64,000 nucleotides of DNA from Corynebacterium renale (GCF_002563965.1 NZ_PDJF01000001.1:1488001-1552000); one strand, 5' to 3'; numbered from the stretch's first letter, positions 52,871-63,534 are shown. A program made the numbers and translations. Notes: generated from the letters alone by a model not told the origin.

Positions 52871-54793
52871 TTAGATATCTACCGGGTAATCCGGGGTATC
52901 AATCTGAGGGTGAATACGATCCTCGACAAAAATGCCGTGCCAAATCATAAATGCAATAACAGTCCACAGGCGACGGGAATGATCTGATACGCCGTCGCGA
53001 TGTTCCTTGAGCATCTCCAAAACGGCCTTCTTATTAAAGATGTCGTCTGTCTGCGAAGCGGTAATCTGATCCTGGGCCCAACCATAAAGCTCATCGCCGG
53101 CCAGCCAGTGGCGCATAGGCACCGGGAATCCCAACTTTTTCCGGTGCAAAACATGTGCCGGAACAATCTGTTCCAGAGCCTTGCGTAACGCGTATTTGGT
53201 GGTGCCGTGAGAAATCTTAAGGTCGTATGGGATGGTTTCAGCGACCTTGAAGACTTCTTTGTCTAGGAATGGGACGCGAAGTTCCAAGGAGTTCGCCATA
53301 TTGATCTTGTCCGCCTTGACCAAGATATCGCCGCGCATCCACGTGAACAGGTCAAGGTGCTGCATACGCGCCACCGGATCCATGTCACGAGATTGTGCGT
53401 AAATTGGTGCGGTTACTTCTCGATGGTCCCACTCGCGCTTTGCCCACGGAATTACCCGCTGCATTTGTTCGAAGTTAAAGGAGCGTGCGTTGCCGTAGTA
53501 GCGCTCCTCCATGGTCATCGTTCCTCGCTCGAGCAGCGACTTGCCTTTCATCCCGTCTGGCAGGAGCTGGGAAAGTTGGCGCAGGCCTTTACGTAATGGT
53601 GACGGAACCTTCTCGAAAGGCGCCAGCGACAGCGGTTCCTTATAAATGGTGTAGCCGCCAAAAAGCTCATCAGCTCCCTCGCCCGAAAGAACGACCTTCA
53701 CATGCTTACGAGCCTCAGCTGCAACGAAGTACAGCGGAACCAGCGAAGGGTCGGCTACTGGGTCGTCCAAGTACCACATAATCTTTGGCACGGCGTCTGC
53801 ATATTCTTCGGGTGAAACAATCTTGACGATGTGCTCGGCACCAATCGCTTCTGCAGACTCGGCAGCTACATCTACTTCGGAGTAGCCCTCACGTTCAAAC
53901 CCTGTGGTGAAGGTTAAAAGATTCGGATTATGCCGCTTAGCCAAAGCAGCAATGGCCGTCGAGTCTATGCCGCCGGAGAGGAAAGAGCCCACGGTGACGT
54001 CGGCACGCATATGCTTCTCGACGCTATCCTCAAGCACCCGAGCGATCCGGTCGAAGAGTTCCTGCTCTTGCCCTTTCGCAACAGGGACTGTATTGAATTG
54101 TGGCCGGAAATAACGCTTTTCTTCGACTGGCCCACCCGGTTTTACAGTGGCGTATGAACCAGACTCAAGACGGGTGATCCCAGAGTGTAGCGTCTCTGGT
54201 TCTGGCACATACTGCAAATCAACGTAGTGCTCTACGGTGCGTAGATCTACGGTCGTGTCGATGCCCAATTCCTCGGACATGGAAAGGATGCATTTCTTTT
54301 CCGATGCGAAAATTGTGCCCTTATCGGTGGTCGCCATGAAGAGAGGCTTGATACCAAATTGGTCGCGGGCCAGGAACAATTCTTTATCCTTGGTGTCCCA
54401 TACCGCGAACGCGAACATGCCGCGAAGGTGATGAACAACGTCCGGCCCCCAGTGGTGGAAGCCGACGACAATCGTTTCGGAATCGCCTTGCGTGTTAAAC
54501 CGATACCCATAGCCTTGGAGCTCTTCTCGAAGCTCGATGTAGTTATAAATCTCACCGTTGAAAGACAGTGCATAACGATTTTCTTCACCTTCAGGGCCCC
54601 ACTGAAGCGGCTGATGAGAATGCGCAAGGTCGACAATGGAAAGCCTATTGAAGCCGAAAACCATGTCGGCGTCATTCCACGTTCCGGAATCATCCGGACC
54701 ACGGTGTCGCATACACGGAAGTGCATGCTTGATGCCAGCGACATATGAGCCTGCCGAGGCGTCGGCGGTTAACAAGCCGAGAAGTCCACACAT
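52871..54793 (-). CDS. ltsA: Glutamine-dependent amidotransferase AsnB/LtsA
   Basis: 640 residues from ATG at 54793, which places the catalytic Cys at position 2 (MCGLLG); the longer frame is rejected for that reason. The N-terminal glutaminase domain carries RHRGPDDSG, NGEIYNY and DSETI. The synthetase domain has the PP-loop SFLSGGIDSTAIA near residue 265 and LSGEGADELFGGY. The length equals that of C. glutamicum LtsA, whose loss causes lysozyme and temperature sensitivity and which amidates diaminopimelate in cell-wall peptides. An asparagine synthetase role is the alternative. It lies beside ctaC, as does asnB in mycobacteria. Confidence 0.93.
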   Translation of the reverse strand: MCGLLGLLTADASAGSYVAGIKHALPCMRHRGPDDSGTWNDADMVFGFNRLSIVDLAHSHQPLQWGPEGEENRYALSFNGEIYNYIELREELQGYGYRFNTQGDSETIVVGFHHWGPDVVHHLRGMFAFAVWDTKDKELFLARDQFGIKPLFMATTDKGTIFASEKKCILSMSEELGIDTTVDLRTVEHYVDLQYVPEPETLHSGITRLESGSYATVKPGGPVEEKRYFRPQFNTVPVAKGQEQELFDRIARVLEDSVEKHMRADVTVGSFLSGGIDSTAIAALAKRHNPNLLTFTTGFEREGYSEVDVAAESAEAIGAEHIVKIVSPEEYADAVPKIMWYLDDPVADPSLVPLYFVAAEARKHVKVVLSGEGADELFGGYTIYKEPLSLAPFEKVPSPLRKGLRQLSQLLPDGMKGKSLLERGTMTMEERYYGNARSFNFEQMQRVIPWAKREWDHREVTAPIYAQSRDMDPVARMQHLDLFTWMRGDILVKADKINMANSLELRVPFLDKEVFKVAETIPYDLKISHGTTKYALRKALEQIVPAHVLHRKKLGFPVPMRHWLAGDELYGWAQDQITASQTDDIFNKKAVLEMLKEHRDGVSDHSRRLWTVIAFMIWHGIFVEDRIHPQIDTPDYPVDI

Positions 54794-55203
54794 AAGTGGT
54801 GACCACTCCTTCATAAGCGGGGATAGGGACGATTAATACACTCTATGTTCCCACGAACCCTACACCAGAGTGAAACACCGAGAGCTCTCAAAACCGTATT
54901 TGGGCAGCCCACGAGCGATTAACCCTAAACGGGTGGCTACTTTCGGATGATGTCAAAATGGACCTTCAGGAGCTGTGAAGAACCTGCCAGTGACTTAAAA
55001 GGCGTCCGGCCTGTGCGATTGGGGTCAACCCACGAATTAGGCCAGTAAAGCACAGGTTTTTAAACCTCGGCCGGCCTGGAATCTTCGAAGTCTATTCTCG
55101 CATATCGGCTATTGTTTTATTGGAAAGTGAACACAGTCGTGCCCTCATTGGGTGTCGCTGTCGTTTTACTGAGTAATTGTGTGGAATGGAAAGGCAGACA
55201 CAC
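54794..55203. other. Divergent promoter region between ltsA and ctaC
   Basis: 410 nt with no gene. AGGTTT-TT-AAACCT (55054-55067) is a 6-bp inverted repeat. A/T-rich stretches around 54835-54850 and 55095-55120 are plausible promoter sites for the two genes. I see no clear GlxR or DtxR consensus. Confidence 0.45.
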
Positions 55204-56292
55204 GTGGAACAGCGAAACACGCACGGCCTCGGCCGCAAGATTGGCCTAGCCGGCCTGCTTGCAGCTGGTGGCTTCACCCTCGCGGGTTGTGACGTCGAAC
55301 CGCCTGCTGCGCTCGATAAGGTCCTGCGCATGGGCTGGCCAGAAGGAATTACCCCAGAAGCTCAAGCGATGGGCAACTTCTGGGTATGGGTCTGGGTAGT
55401 AGCCTGGATTATCGGTATCGTCATGTGGGGCATCTTCCTGGTGGCAATCTTCCGCTGGAGTGCCAAACGTGCAGAGAAGAACGGCAAGGGCGAGTTCCCC
55501 AAGCAGCTGCAGTACAACGTTCCGTTGGAACTGGTTTTGACCGGTCTACCGATCGTCATTGTTATGGCACTGTTCTTCTTCACCGTCCAGACTCAGAACA
55601 AGGTCACCGCACTAGACAAGGACCCAGAGGTTACTGTCGACGTCACCGCTTTCCAGTGGAACTGGAAGTTTGGTTACGCGGAGCTCTCTGATCGTTTCTC
55701 TCCAACCAACGGCGCGTATGACGGTACCGATGCAGAACGTCAGGCGCAGGCTGATGCCACAGTCAATGATCTTGATGCGAACGGGAACCTGCCAATTCAC
55801 GGACGCTCCATCAAGGACCTGTCCTACCTGAACTACAACCAGATTGAGACTCTGGGCACGACCGAAGAGGTTCCAGTTTTGGTTCTTCCGTCCGGTGCAC
55901 CAGTTGAGTTCCGCCTCGCTTCTGGCGACGTTGCTCACTCCTTCTGGATTCCGGAGTTTCTCTTCAAGCGTGACGCCTACGCACACCCGGAGACCAACCA
56001 GCAGCAACGTGCGTTCCAGATTTCTGAGATCGAGCGCGAAGGTGCATTTGTTGGCCGCTGTGCTGAAATGTGCGGTACCTACCACGCGATGATGAACTTC
56101 GAATTGCGTGTAGTCAGCCCAGAAAAGTTCGCTGAATACATCGCATTCCGCGATGCGAATCCGGAGGCGCCAAACTCTGCTGCCCTCGAGCACATCGGCG
56201 AAGCACCGTACGCAGTATCCACCCACCCGTTCAACTCTGACCGCGAAACTGCGGATGGCGGCAACTTTGTCGACCATAACCAGAACGCATAA
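55204..56292 (+). CDS. ctaC: Cytochrome c oxidase subunit II
   Basis: 362 residues from GTG 55204; the upstream ATG in frame is less likely because the signal peptide then lengthens. Lipoprotein signal with lipobox LAGC (Cys29). Two membrane helices (~60-82 [20 protein letters not shown] and ~105-128). The extracytoplasmic cupredoxin domain has the CuA site [10 protein letters not shown] followed by [14 protein letters not shown] (Cys, Cys, His, Met, Glu). A ~30-residue insertion (residues ~165-205) before the CuA domain is typical of corynebacteria and may contact cytochrome c1. ctaF follows by 17 nt. Confidence 0.98.
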   Translation: MEQRNTHGLGRKIGLAGLLAAGGFTLAGCDVEPPAALDKVLRMGWPEGITPEAQAMGNFWVWVWVVAWIIGIVMWGIFLVAIFRWSAKRAEKNGKGEFPKQLQYNVPLELVLTGLPIVIVMALFFFTVQTQNKVTALDKDPEVTVDVTAFQWNWKFGYAELSDRFSPTNGAYDGTDAERQAQADATVNDLDANGNLPIHGRSIKDLSYLNYNQIETLGTTEEVPVLVLPSGAPVEFRLASGDVAHSFWIPEFLFKRDAYAHPETNQQQRAFQISEIEREGAFVGRCAEMCGTYHAMMNFELRVVSPEKFAEYIAFRDANPEAPNSAALEHIGEAPYAVSTHPFNSDRETADGGNFVDHNQNA

Positions 56293-56309
56293 GAAAGAGG
56301 AGAAGTAAC

Positions 56310-56741
56310 ATGAAATCCACATCTCGGATTATGTATGCACTTGGTGCATTCCTCCTCGTGATGGCAATCGTCTACACGGTGGGAACCACCAACGTTAAAG
56401 ATGACGGATACCTTCACGGCACTGAGTGGGCGGGTATCGTCGGCCTGGTTCTTGCGACCACCCTTACTTTTATGCTCGGTGGTTACCTGCACTTCACGGA
56501 GCGCCGTATCGATGTCCTTCCCGAAGACTGGGAAGAGGCTGAAGTTGAGGACAAAGCTGGCGTATTGGGCTTCTTCAGCCCGAGCTCCATTTGGCCAGCG
56601 GCTATGTCTGGTGCGATTTTCATCCTGGGTCTTGGTGTGATTTACCTGCACTGGTGGATGATTGCCCTCGGCGCTGCTTGCCTCATTGTTTCCACGGCGA
56701 AGATGAACCTGCAGTACTCGACTCCTCGCGAGAAGCACTAA
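56310..56741 (+). CDS. ctaF: Cytochrome c oxidase subunit IV (actinobacterial)
   Basis: 143 residues with AGAGGAG just upstream. Four hydrophobic segments ([73 protein letters not shown]) and the motif [20 protein letters not shown] between them, conserved in actinobacterial CtaF. It is the small fourth subunit of the aa3 oxidase in the bcc:aa3 supercomplex. Co-transcribed with ctaC; a terminator follows. Confidence 0.96.
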   Translation: MKSTSRIMYALGAFLLVMAIVYTVGTTNVKDDGYLHGTEWAGIVGLVLATTLTFMLGGYLHFTERRIDVLPEDWEEAEVEDKAGVLGFFSPSSIWPAAMSGAIFILGLGVIYLHWWMIALGAACLIVSTAKMNLQYSTPREKH

Positions 56742-56761
56742 AAAGTTCATTCCTGTCTTTC

Positions 56762-56796
56762 CGTGTAGCCCCGCTCATATAGAGCGGGGCTACACG
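56762..56796 (+). terminator. Terminator of ctaC-ctaF
   Basis: CGTGTAGCCCCGCTC/GAGCGGGGCTACACG, a 15-bp perfect stem with a 5-nt loop, then TATTT. Confidence 0.88.
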
Positions 56797-57334
56797 TATT
56801 TCTGGTTGCGAAAGCAAGACGATGAGACTGGGCGGGAAGTAGTCAGGCTGAAAGATGGACCGAGAAAAGATCCGGAGCGGTGAATGGGGTTTTCTTCCCT
56901 CCGGTACTCGCCTGCGACGTTGGTACGGATCGTTTGTTCAAAAGCCTAAATGGAACGCGGAGAGTGGACTGTCTTCCGGCTAACCAAAAGGATGATGGGG
57001 TAGGGTTATCCGAAAGTTGGAGCGGGTTTGGCGTGAACGCTTAAGAAAATGTGAATCGCGCCACAATACCGAAGGTTGGGGAACTAAAGGTTTTCCGCTT
57101 ACGACAACTTCGGCATCTGGAGCGTTCGTCACAAGCGTCCCAGGATCAAAAAACCATATTGGGTGAACAGCATTAATAACTAAAAGGTAATTCAGGGATA
57201 GGTGCAACAATCTTTCCTGTAGGTTTTGAATCCTTGAAGTGGTCTGTGTTGGCTGTGCAAAAACTTGCGGTGACCTTAGAAAAGGCGGGGGCAACAAGGT
57301 GACTTTTTGCAGCAAACCGACCATACTTGAATGC
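56797..57334. other. 538-nt gap upstream of ctaE, no gene seen
   Basis: No convincing ORF on either strand; the longest open frames are shadows with poor composition. CATACT (57322-57327) is the likely ctaE -10. The gap is long for this compact region and could hold a small RNA or a decayed gene, but I see no clear structure. Confidence 0.45.
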
Positions 57335-57949
57335 GTGACGAGCGCAATTTCAAACCAAAACACGGCAGGAGCCCCACGTGTTCCCGCACTGAACCGCCCA
57401 AACATGGTCAGTGTGGGAACTATGGCGTTCCTTGCTCAGGAATTGATGTTCTTCGCCGGACTGTTCGCAATGTGGTTCACGGCGCGAGCAAACGGTCAGT
57501 CGGGAGACTGGAATGAGCAGACCGAGCACCTTAATTGGTGGTTCGCTCTTATCATCACCATCGTGCTGGTGACTTCTTCCGTGACCTCACAGTTCGGCGT
57601 CTTCGCAGCAGAAAGAGGTGACGTTTACAAGCTACGCATGTGGTACCTGGCCACCATTGGCCTCGGTGTCGTGTTCCTGTGTCTCCAGATGTATGAGTAC
57701 ACAGAGCTCATTCTCCACGGCGTTACAATCCCAAGTTCCGTTTTCGCATCGGTCTTCTATATCCTCACGGGCTTCCACGCTCTGCACGTGCTTGCAGGCG
57801 TTATTGCCTTCGTGATTGTTCTCCTTCGCGTAACTAAGGCGAAGTTCACCCCTGCTCAGGCAACTGCAGCGATGGCAGTGTCGTATTACTGGCACTTTGT
57901 CGATGTTGTCTGGATTGGCTTGTTCTTCGTCGTGTACGTCATCCAGTAA
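57335..57949 (+). CDS. ctaE: Cytochrome c oxidase subunit III
   Basis: 204 residues from GTG 57335; CATACT ends 7 nt upstream (leaderless), and the length matches C. glutamicum CtaE (205). Five membrane helices (TM1 FLAQELMFFAGLFAMWFTAR; TM2 FALIITIVLVTSSVTSQFG; TM3 to TM5 with GFHALHVLAG and AVSYYWHFVDVVWIGLFFVVY). The subunit stabilises the oxidase core. First gene of the ctaE-qcrCAB operon; qcrC follows by 52 nt. Confidence 0.97.
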   Translation: MTSAISNQNTAGAPRVPALNRPNMVSVGTMAFLAQELMFFAGLFAMWFTARANGQSGDWNEQTEHLNWWFALIITIVLVTSSVTSQFGVFAAERGDVYKLRMWYLATIGLGVVFLCLQMYEYTELILHGVTIPSSVFASVFYILTGFHALHVLAGVIAFVIVLLRVTKAKFTPAQATAAMAVSYYWHFVDVVWIGLFFVVYVIQ

Positions 57950-58001
57950 CACCAGTGTGGTGTTCGGATTAAGCGATAACGAAATTTTGTAAAGGGTAAT
58001 C

Positions 58002-58889
58002 ATGGAAAAGAATCCAAAGAAGATCGAAGGGGGTGCCGCAGCCTCCGCCTCGACGCCTAAGCGTCGTAACCGACGCAAGATGCGTCGGGCAGTCGGCGGT
58101 GCGATGGCACTGACTTTCGGCCTGACCGGCGCTGGTCTCTTGGCTAGCGCTCTAACCCCTGACGCTCAGGTTGCTACCGCACAGCGCGATGACCAAGCGC
58201 TGATTCAAGAAGGCAAGGACCTGTACGACGTAGCGTGCATCACGTGCCACGGTGAGAACCTTCAGGGTGTTGCCGACCGTGGACCTTCCCTGATCGGTGT
58301 CGGCGAAGGTGCTGTGTACTTCCAAGTTCATTCCGGTCGTATGCCTATGATGTCGAACGACGCTCAGGCTGAGCGCAAGGCTCCGCGCTACACCGAAAGC
58401 CAGACCCTTGCCATGGCTGCCTATGTTGCTGCCAATGGTGGTGGTCCGGAACTTGTATACAACGAAGACGGTTCCATCGCGATGGAAGAGCTTCGCGGTG
58501 CAAATTATGACGGACAGATGGATCCCGCCGATATTGCTCGCGGTTCTGAACTGTTTCGTCTGAACTGTGCCTCCTGCCATAACTTCACAGGTCGCGGTGG
58601 TGCATTGTCCTCCGGTAAGTATGCGCCGGTTTTGGATCCTGCGAATGAGCAGGAAATCTACCAGGCAATGCTGACTGGTCCGCAAAATATGCCGAAGTTC
58701 TCCGATCGTCAGCTCTCCGCTGATGAAAAGAAGGACATCATCGCGTTCATTAAGAGTTCTTCTGAGACCCCAAGCCCAGGCGGTTGGAGTCTCGGCGGCC
58801 TTGGTCCAGTTGCTGAAGGCTTCTTCATGTGGTTCGTCGGCATCGTGGCTCTCATCTTCGCTGCTATCTGGATTGGAACACGGTCATGA
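58002..58889 (+). CDS. qcrC: Cytochrome bc1 complex di-heme cytochrome c subunit
   Basis: 295 residues. Basic N-terminus followed by one membrane helix (~residues 32-52), then two class I cytochrome c domains with CITCH (79-83) and CASCH (~189-193) and their distal Met ligands. A C-terminal membrane helix follows ([19 protein letters not shown]). The two hemes let electrons pass directly from the Rieske centre to CuA of CtaC without a soluble cytochrome c, a feature of actinobacteria. Its stop overlaps the qcrA ATG (ATGA). Confidence 0.98.
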   Translation: MEKNPKKIEGGAAASASTPKRRNRRKMRRAVGGAMALTFGLTGAGLLASALTPDAQVATAQRDDQALIQEGKDLYDVACITCHGENLQGVADRGPSLIGVGEGAVYFQVHSGRMPMMSNDAQAERKAPRYTESQTLAMAAYVAANGGGPELVYNEDGSIAMEELRGANYDGQMDPADIARGSELFRLNCASCHNFTGRGGALSSGKYAPVLDPANEQEIYQAMLTGPQNMPKFSDRQLSADEKKDIIAFIKSSSETPSPGGWSLGGLGPVAEGFFMWFVGIVALIFAAIWIGTRS

Positions 58890-60106
58890 GTAACGATATG
58901 AAGAAGAATTACACCGAAACTGAGCTCAAAGCTATGAACAACGACGAGCTTGCTCGTCTTGGCACTGAGCTTGACGACGTTACCGTTGCTTACCGCAAGG
59001 AACGTTTTCCAGTAGAGAATGATCCGGCAGAGAAGCGTGCTGAGCGCAAGCTCAACATCTGGCTGATCATCTCGATCATCGCAGCGCTGTGCTTCTTGGG
59101 CGTCTACCTTTTCTGGCCTTGGCATTACAAGGGCCACGGAGATGAGGGACTGCTTCAGTACACTCTCTACACGCCTCTCTTGGGCTTGTCCGCTGGTATC
59201 GCAATCCTTTCTCTCGGTATCTTCATTGTTAACTTTGTTAAGACGATGATTCCGGAAGAAATCGCAGTCCAGCGTCGCCATGATGGTCCTTCCGACGAAG
59301 TTGACCGCCGTACCATTACCGCGCTACTCAACGATGCGTGGACCACCTCGACCCTCGGACGTCGTAAGGCTATGCAAGGTCTTCTGGGTGTCGGCGGTGC
59401 ACTGTTCGGCCTGGTAGTTATCGCACCACTTGGCGGAATGGTTAAGAACCCATGGAAGCGTGGTGAATTGACCTACAACGGCGACGGCACTCTGTGGACT
59501 TCGGGATGGACGCTCCACGAGAACGGCGTGAAGTTGTACCTGGGCCGCGATACCGGCGCTATCGCTGAAGAACACACCGGCCAGTCCGGTACTCACTTCA
59601 CGACGCAAGGCGTTTCGCGTCTTGTTCGTATGCGTCCAGAAGATCTTGCCGCAGCTGCAATGGAAACTGTCTTCCCGCTTGCTGAAGAAGACGTCAACGA
59701 CGGTGATCTCTACGATCCGAAGAAGGACGTCTACGAGAATCACATGCACTCCATCCACGGTCCTCGTAATGCAGTCATGCTGATTCGTCTTCGCTCGGAC
59801 GACGCCGCCAAGGTTGTCGAACGCGAAGGCCAGGAAGACTTCCACTACGGCGATTACTACGCATACTCCAAGATTTGTACGCACATTGGTTGCCCAACTT
59901 CGCTGTACGAAGGTCAGACCAACCGCATCTTGTGCCCATGCCACCAGTCGCAGTTCGACGCTCTGCACTACGGCAAGCCGGTCTTCGGACCTGCAGCCCG
60001 TGCACTTCCACAGCTGCCGATCACTGTCGACGAAGATGGCTACCTTATCGCCAAGGACAACTTTGTGGAGTCCATTGGCCCTGCATTCTGGGAGCGTAAG
60101 TCATAA
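58886..60106 (+). CDS. qcrA: Cytochrome bc1 complex Rieske iron-sulfur subunit
   Basis: 406 residues from ATG 58886, overlapping the qcrC stop by 4 nt. Three N-terminal membrane helices (~50-70 [19 protein letters not shown], ~90-115, and a twin-arginine-like [20 protein letters not shown] segment near residue 165) are typical of actinobacterial QcrA, not of the one-helix canonical type. The 2Fe-2S site is CTHIGCPT and CPCHQSQF near residues 330-352. The protein carries electrons from quinol to cytochrome c1. Stop overlaps the qcrB start (TAATG). Confidence 0.98.
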   Translation: MSNDMKKNYTETELKAMNNDELARLGTELDDVTVAYRKERFPVENDPAEKRAERKLNIWLIISIIAALCFLGVYLFWPWHYKGHGDEGLLQYTLYTPLLGLSAGIAILSLGIFIVNFVKTMIPEEIAVQRRHDGPSDEVDRRTITALLNDAWTTSTLGRRKAMQGLLGVGGALFGLVVIAPLGGMVKNPWKRGELTYNGDGTLWTSGWTLHENGVKLYLGRDTGAIAEEHTGQSGTHFTTQGVSRLVRMRPEDLAAAAMETVFPLAEEDVNDGDLYDPKKDVYENHMHSIHGPRNAVMLIRLRSDDAAKVVEREGQEDFHYGDYYAYSKICTHIGCPTSLYEGQTNRILCPCHQSQFDALHYGKPVFGPAARALPQLPITVDEDGYLIAKDNFVESIGPAFWERKS

Positions 60107-61734
60107 TGAGTAACAAACTCGCCGAAATCGGCAACAACATTGATTCGCGCTACACTGCCGCGAAGGGCATGCGAGCTCAACTAAACAAGGTTTTCCCGAC
60201 CCATTGGTCGTTTATGCTCGGTGAAGTTGCGCTGTACAGCTTCATCATCCTGCTGCTCACCGGTGTCTACCTCACGTTGTTCTTCGACCCCTCTATCACC
60301 AAGGTGATCTACGACGGCGCTTACTTGCCGTTGAACGGTGTCGAGATGTCACGCGCGTACCACACTGCACTTGATATCTCCTTCGAAGTCCGTGGCGGCT
60401 TGTTCGTCCGTCAGATGCATCACTGGGCTGCACTGATGTTCATGTTCGCCATGGTTGCGCACATGCTCCGTATCTTCTTCACCGGTGCATTCCGTCGGCC
60501 ACGTGAAGCCAACTGGATTATTGGTTGCACTTTGCTGCTCCTCGGCATGGCTGAAGGCTTCATGGGCTACTCACTTCCAGACGACCTGCTCTCCGGTGTG
60601 GGCCTGCGTATTATGTCCGCGATTGTGGTCGGCCTCCCAATCATCGGTACGTGGCTACATTGGCTGATTTTCGGTGGCGACTTCCCATCCGAATTGATGC
60701 TGGACCGCTTCTACATCGCTCACGTGCTGATTATCCCAGGCATCTTGCTTGGTCTTATCGCAGCGCACTTGGCGCTGGTGTGGTACCAGAAGCACACCCA
60801 GTTCCCAGGTGCTGGTCGCATCGAAAACAATGTTGTAGGTATCCGTATTCTGCCTGTCTTCGGTATTAAGGCCATTGGTTTCGGGCTCTTGACCGCAGGC
60901 GTTCTTGCACTGATGGCTGGTCTCACTACCATCAATGCCATTTGGAACATCGGACCGTACAACCCATCGCAGGTCTCTGCTGGCTCGCAGCCGGATATTT
61001 ACATGCTGTGGACGGACGGTCTCGCACGTATCATGCCCGCTTGGGAGCTCTACCTGGGCAACTACACGGTTCCTGCAGTGTTCTGGGTAGCCTTGTTGGC
61101 TGGCCTCATGGTCGGCTTGCTGATTGCTTACCCTTTCATTGAAGCCAAGATTACCGGCGACAAGGCTCACCATAATCTTCTGCAGCGTCCACGCGACGTC
61201 CCAGTTCGTTCTGGTCTGGGCGCTATGGCGTTAACCTTCTTCATCCTGGCAACAATTTCGGGCGGTAACGACTTGATCGCTTACCACTTCCAGATTTCGT
61301 TGAACGCGATGACGTGGTTCGGTCGTATCGGCCTGATCGTCTTGCCTCCTATCGCATACTTCATGACGTACCGCATCTGCATCGGCCTCCAGCGTGCAGA
61401 CCGCGAAGTCCTGGAGCATGGTATCGAAACTGGTGTAATCAAGCAGATGCCAAACGGCGCCTTCGTTGAAGTTCACCAGCCACTGGGCCCTGTGGATGAA
61501 CACGGTCATCCAATCCCACTGCGCTACCAGGGCGCGAAGGTTCCTCACCAAATGAACGAGCTCGGCTTCGCCGATCCAGAGACCTACGGCTCTCTCATCA
61601 AGGCTGATCCTGAGCACATTCAGGAGAAGAAGCGTCGCATTGCTGCGCAAAACCACGAAGAAGAAGTCGAGACCTTGCGCAACCTCAATGAGGCAAACAA
61701 GGAAATCGATCGCAAGAAGGGCGAACTCGACTAA
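60106..61734 (+). CDS. qcrB: Cytochrome bc1 complex cytochrome b subunit
   Basis: 542 residues. Eight membrane helices with heme b His ligands in [21 protein letters not shown] and [21 protein letters not shown] region; the quinol site includes the PDDLLSG-containing Qo loop. A C-terminal ~120-residue cytoplasmic extension ([20 protein letters not shown], and [16 protein letters not shown]) is present in corynebacterial QcrB. Final gene of the operon; a terminator follows at 61761. Confidence 0.98.
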   Translation: MSNKLAEIGNNIDSRYTAAKGMRAQLNKVFPTHWSFMLGEVALYSFIILLLTGVYLTLFFDPSITKVIYDGAYLPLNGVEMSRAYHTALDISFEVRGGLFVRQMHHWAALMFMFAMVAHMLRIFFTGAFRRPREANWIIGCTLLLLGMAEGFMGYSLPDDLLSGVGLRIMSAIVVGLPIIGTWLHWLIFGGDFPSELMLDRFYIAHVLIIPGILLGLIAAHLALVWYQKHTQFPGAGRIENNVVGIRILPVFGIKAIGFGLLTAGVLALMAGLTTINAIWNIGPYNPSQVSAGSQPDIYMLWTDGLARIMPAWELYLGNYTVPAVFWVALLAGLMVGLLIAYPFIEAKITGDKAHHNLLQRPRDVPVRSGLGAMALTFFILATISGGNDLIAYHFQISLNAMTWFGRIGLIVLPPIAYFMTYRICIGLQRADREVLEHGIETGVIKQMPNGAFVEVHQPLGPVDEHGHPIPLRYQGAKVPHQMNELGFADPETYGSLIKADPEHIQEKKRRIAAQNHEEEVETLRNLNEANKEIDRKKGELD

Positions 61735-61760
61735 GTAGACCTGCTGCGCTCGCAGATCTC

Positions 61761-61789
61761 ACCACCCGCACTCTGTGCGGGTGGTTTTC
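61761..61789 (+). terminator. Terminator of ctaE-qcrCAB
   Basis: ACCACCCGCAC-tct-GTGCGGGTGGT, 11-bp perfect stem, then TTTTCTTTTT. Confidence 0.93.
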
Positions 61790-62847
61790 TTTTTGCTCAA
61801 GGAAGACAACATGATTTCATAGCGTGGCTCTAGGTGCACGTGAGCGACGAGTGCCTAAATATTGCGGGACCGGCCACGTTTGCTGTCAGTGTGTAAAGCG
61901 TTTCAACTTGCAGTCGTGCTCAGTATTGCGGCAGGGAAACATCATTTTCTGTGATTGCCAGCTTTGGTTCTTCCGCGCGTTGGTTTCTTTGATGGGGATG
62001 GACATGCTGTTTGTCTCATTCTGTCCCTTGGTGGGGCACTAGGTGGGGGGAAGCGTGCGGCGTGATGCTTTCATGATCATCATGGTGGCCATCCGTTTGG
62101 TAGAGCTCCTCCTCAGCCGGTCAGGTCCAGTGCAATCAGCGTAAGGGGCTGACATCTACGTGTGCGTGCCGGGGACCTGCAGTGCATATTCGACATATAT
62201 GAGCACTGATGGCGTTTGTGGCGGATAATACTCGCGTTGGGGAGTTGCCGAACCCGAACTTGAGAAGACATCTGTCAAGAGGCAAAAGCCCAAGGTGCTT
62301 GCGTTCCATTACGCAGCTACGCGTTTCAAGCATCCGGTTTGAACAAGTAAAGCAAGAATCTGCAATGTTGTAGGTGTTACGCAAGCGTTAATTGGGGGAA
62401 TTGTGAATAACGTAAAGGTAACGTTACTAAAAATCGACAAGGTGATGTAAGGCACTTGACGGTTAAAATAGTGCTCGATGCAAATTGTTAAACGCTCGTT
62501 AAAGCACCAGCATAGAGAGGGTTTGTCTCAGTTGATTAGGTTTCGATACCGAACGGGCTTCTTCTATCCTGTAAAAATAACAGCTTGATAACAGCATGGT
62601 AACTTTGCTTTTATCGCGTTCGTGTTGGACATCTTTGTATCCATTTCGTAACCTAATTGAGACCTTGCGGTTGCACAGGGCAATCGCAGAGATAACCGAA
62701 GATCGATTACCGTTCCCAGATCGCGCACATCGCGCAACAAAAAATCTAGGAAACAGGCTTTCTGCGTCAATGGTTCTCATTGGCTGCGGCGCGTCGCTAC
62801 CGGCGCGTGAAAGTTCCTGGAAGGTAGCCCCGACGATTTGGAGATTT
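61790..62847. other. 1.06-kb region without a supportable gene, upstream of NlpC/P60
   Basis: No ORF with protein-like composition. The first half may be a decayed gene. The second half is A/T-rich and carries TAACGT direct repeats (62408-62424), TTGACG near 62456 and TATCCT near 62564 as promoter elements, followed by a leader of about 280 nt before ATG 62848. The long leader could be structured; I do not see a match to a known riboswitch. Confidence 0.5.
62408..62424. promoter_or_regulatory. TAACGT direct repeat, MtrA-like box
   Basis: TAACGT at 62408-62413 and again at 62419-62424, spaced by one helical turn (11 bp) and extending into GTAACGTTAC (62418-62427). MtrA sites in actinobacteria are direct repeats of GTAAC-like units, and in C. 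glutamicum MtrA acts on nlpC-type genes. Assignment is inference. Confidence 0.45.
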
Positions 62848-63489
62848 ATGGCTAAGCACCGCCGTCAAGAGAACACGACCGCACGTCGTCTCGCAACTGC
62901 ATCCGCACTTGCTGTGAGTGCAACTGTTGTCGCCCCAGCTGTGGCTGAGGCTGCACCGGTCGTTGTTCCCGGAACCGGTATTTCCGCAGAAGTTCCAGGC
63001 GTGGAAAACATTCCTGGCATCGCTTCTGTGCCTGGTGTCGAGCAGTGGATTCCATCCCTGTCTTCCCAGGGTGCTGCTCAAAACTTTGGAGCGAACGTCA
63101 ATGTTCCTGGACAGGTTAGCCCTATGTCCTCGGCGCCTGCACAGAACATTGGTGAGCAGATTGTAAACATTGCTCGTGGCAAAATTGGCGCCCCGTACGT
63201 GTACGGCGCGGCTGGCCCTAGCGCATTCGACTGCTCTGGCTTCACCTCCTGGGTTTACTCTCAGGTTGGCAAGGCTATCCCACGCACCTCGCAGGCTCAG
63301 GTTGGCGGTGGCACCAAGGTTGGCTATAACGACCTTCAGCCGGGCGATATCGTCGCTTTCTACGGTGGCGCATCCCATGTTGGCATCTACATCGGCAATG
63401 GCCGAATCATCGATGCGTTGAACTCTAATGCGCCAGTGGCGGAGCGTCCATTGTCGCTCATGCCTTTCCACTCTGCAGTGCGTTACTAG
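62848..63489 (+). CDS. Secreted NlpC/P60 peptidoglycan endopeptidase
   Basis: 213 residues from ATG 62848 (GGAG at spacing ~4-7). The signal peptide spans residues ~1-36 (basic MAKHRRQ, then LATASALAVSATVVAPAVAEA). A Pro/Gly/Val linker (PVVVPGTGISAEVPGVENIP) follows, then the NlpC/P60 domain in the last ~110 residues: the catalytic Cys is in AFDCSGFTSWVY, the His in ASHVGIYIGNG, with the third polar residue in RIIDALNSN. It should cut D-Glu-mDAP stem-peptide bonds. In C. glutamicum the same gene follows qcrB (cg2402-type, MtrA-controlled). Confidence 0.93.
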   Translation: MAKHRRQENTTARRLATASALAVSATVVAPAVAEAAPVVVPGTGISAEVPGVENIPGIASVPGVEQWIPSLSSQGAAQNFGANVNVPGQVSPMSSAPAQNIGEQIVNIARGKIGAPYVYGAAGPSAFDCSGFTSWVYSQVGKAIPRTSQAQVGGGTKVGYNDLQPGDIVAFYGGASHVGIYIGNGRIIDALNSNAPVAERPLSLMPFHSAVRY

Positions 63490-63508
63490 GTTTCAATTCT
63501 TCATCTAG

Positions 63509-63534
63509 TGGCCTCGGTATTTCCGGGGCCATTT
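63509..63534 (+). terminator. Terminator after the NlpC/P60 gene
   Basis: TGGCCTCGG/CCGGGGCCA, 9 bp with one G-U pair, 5-nt loop, then TTT. Confidence 0.65.

Noticed and set aside
61824..62384. Short ORFs (72 and 82 residues) in the region behind qcrB
   Set aside because: Cys-rich, irregular composition, no ribosome site or -10 at the right spacing.
62570..62847. c-di-AMP (ydaO-type) riboswitch in the NlpC/P60 leader
   Set aside because: Such riboswitches precede some actinobacterial wall-hydrolase genes, but I could not find the conserved core segments here.
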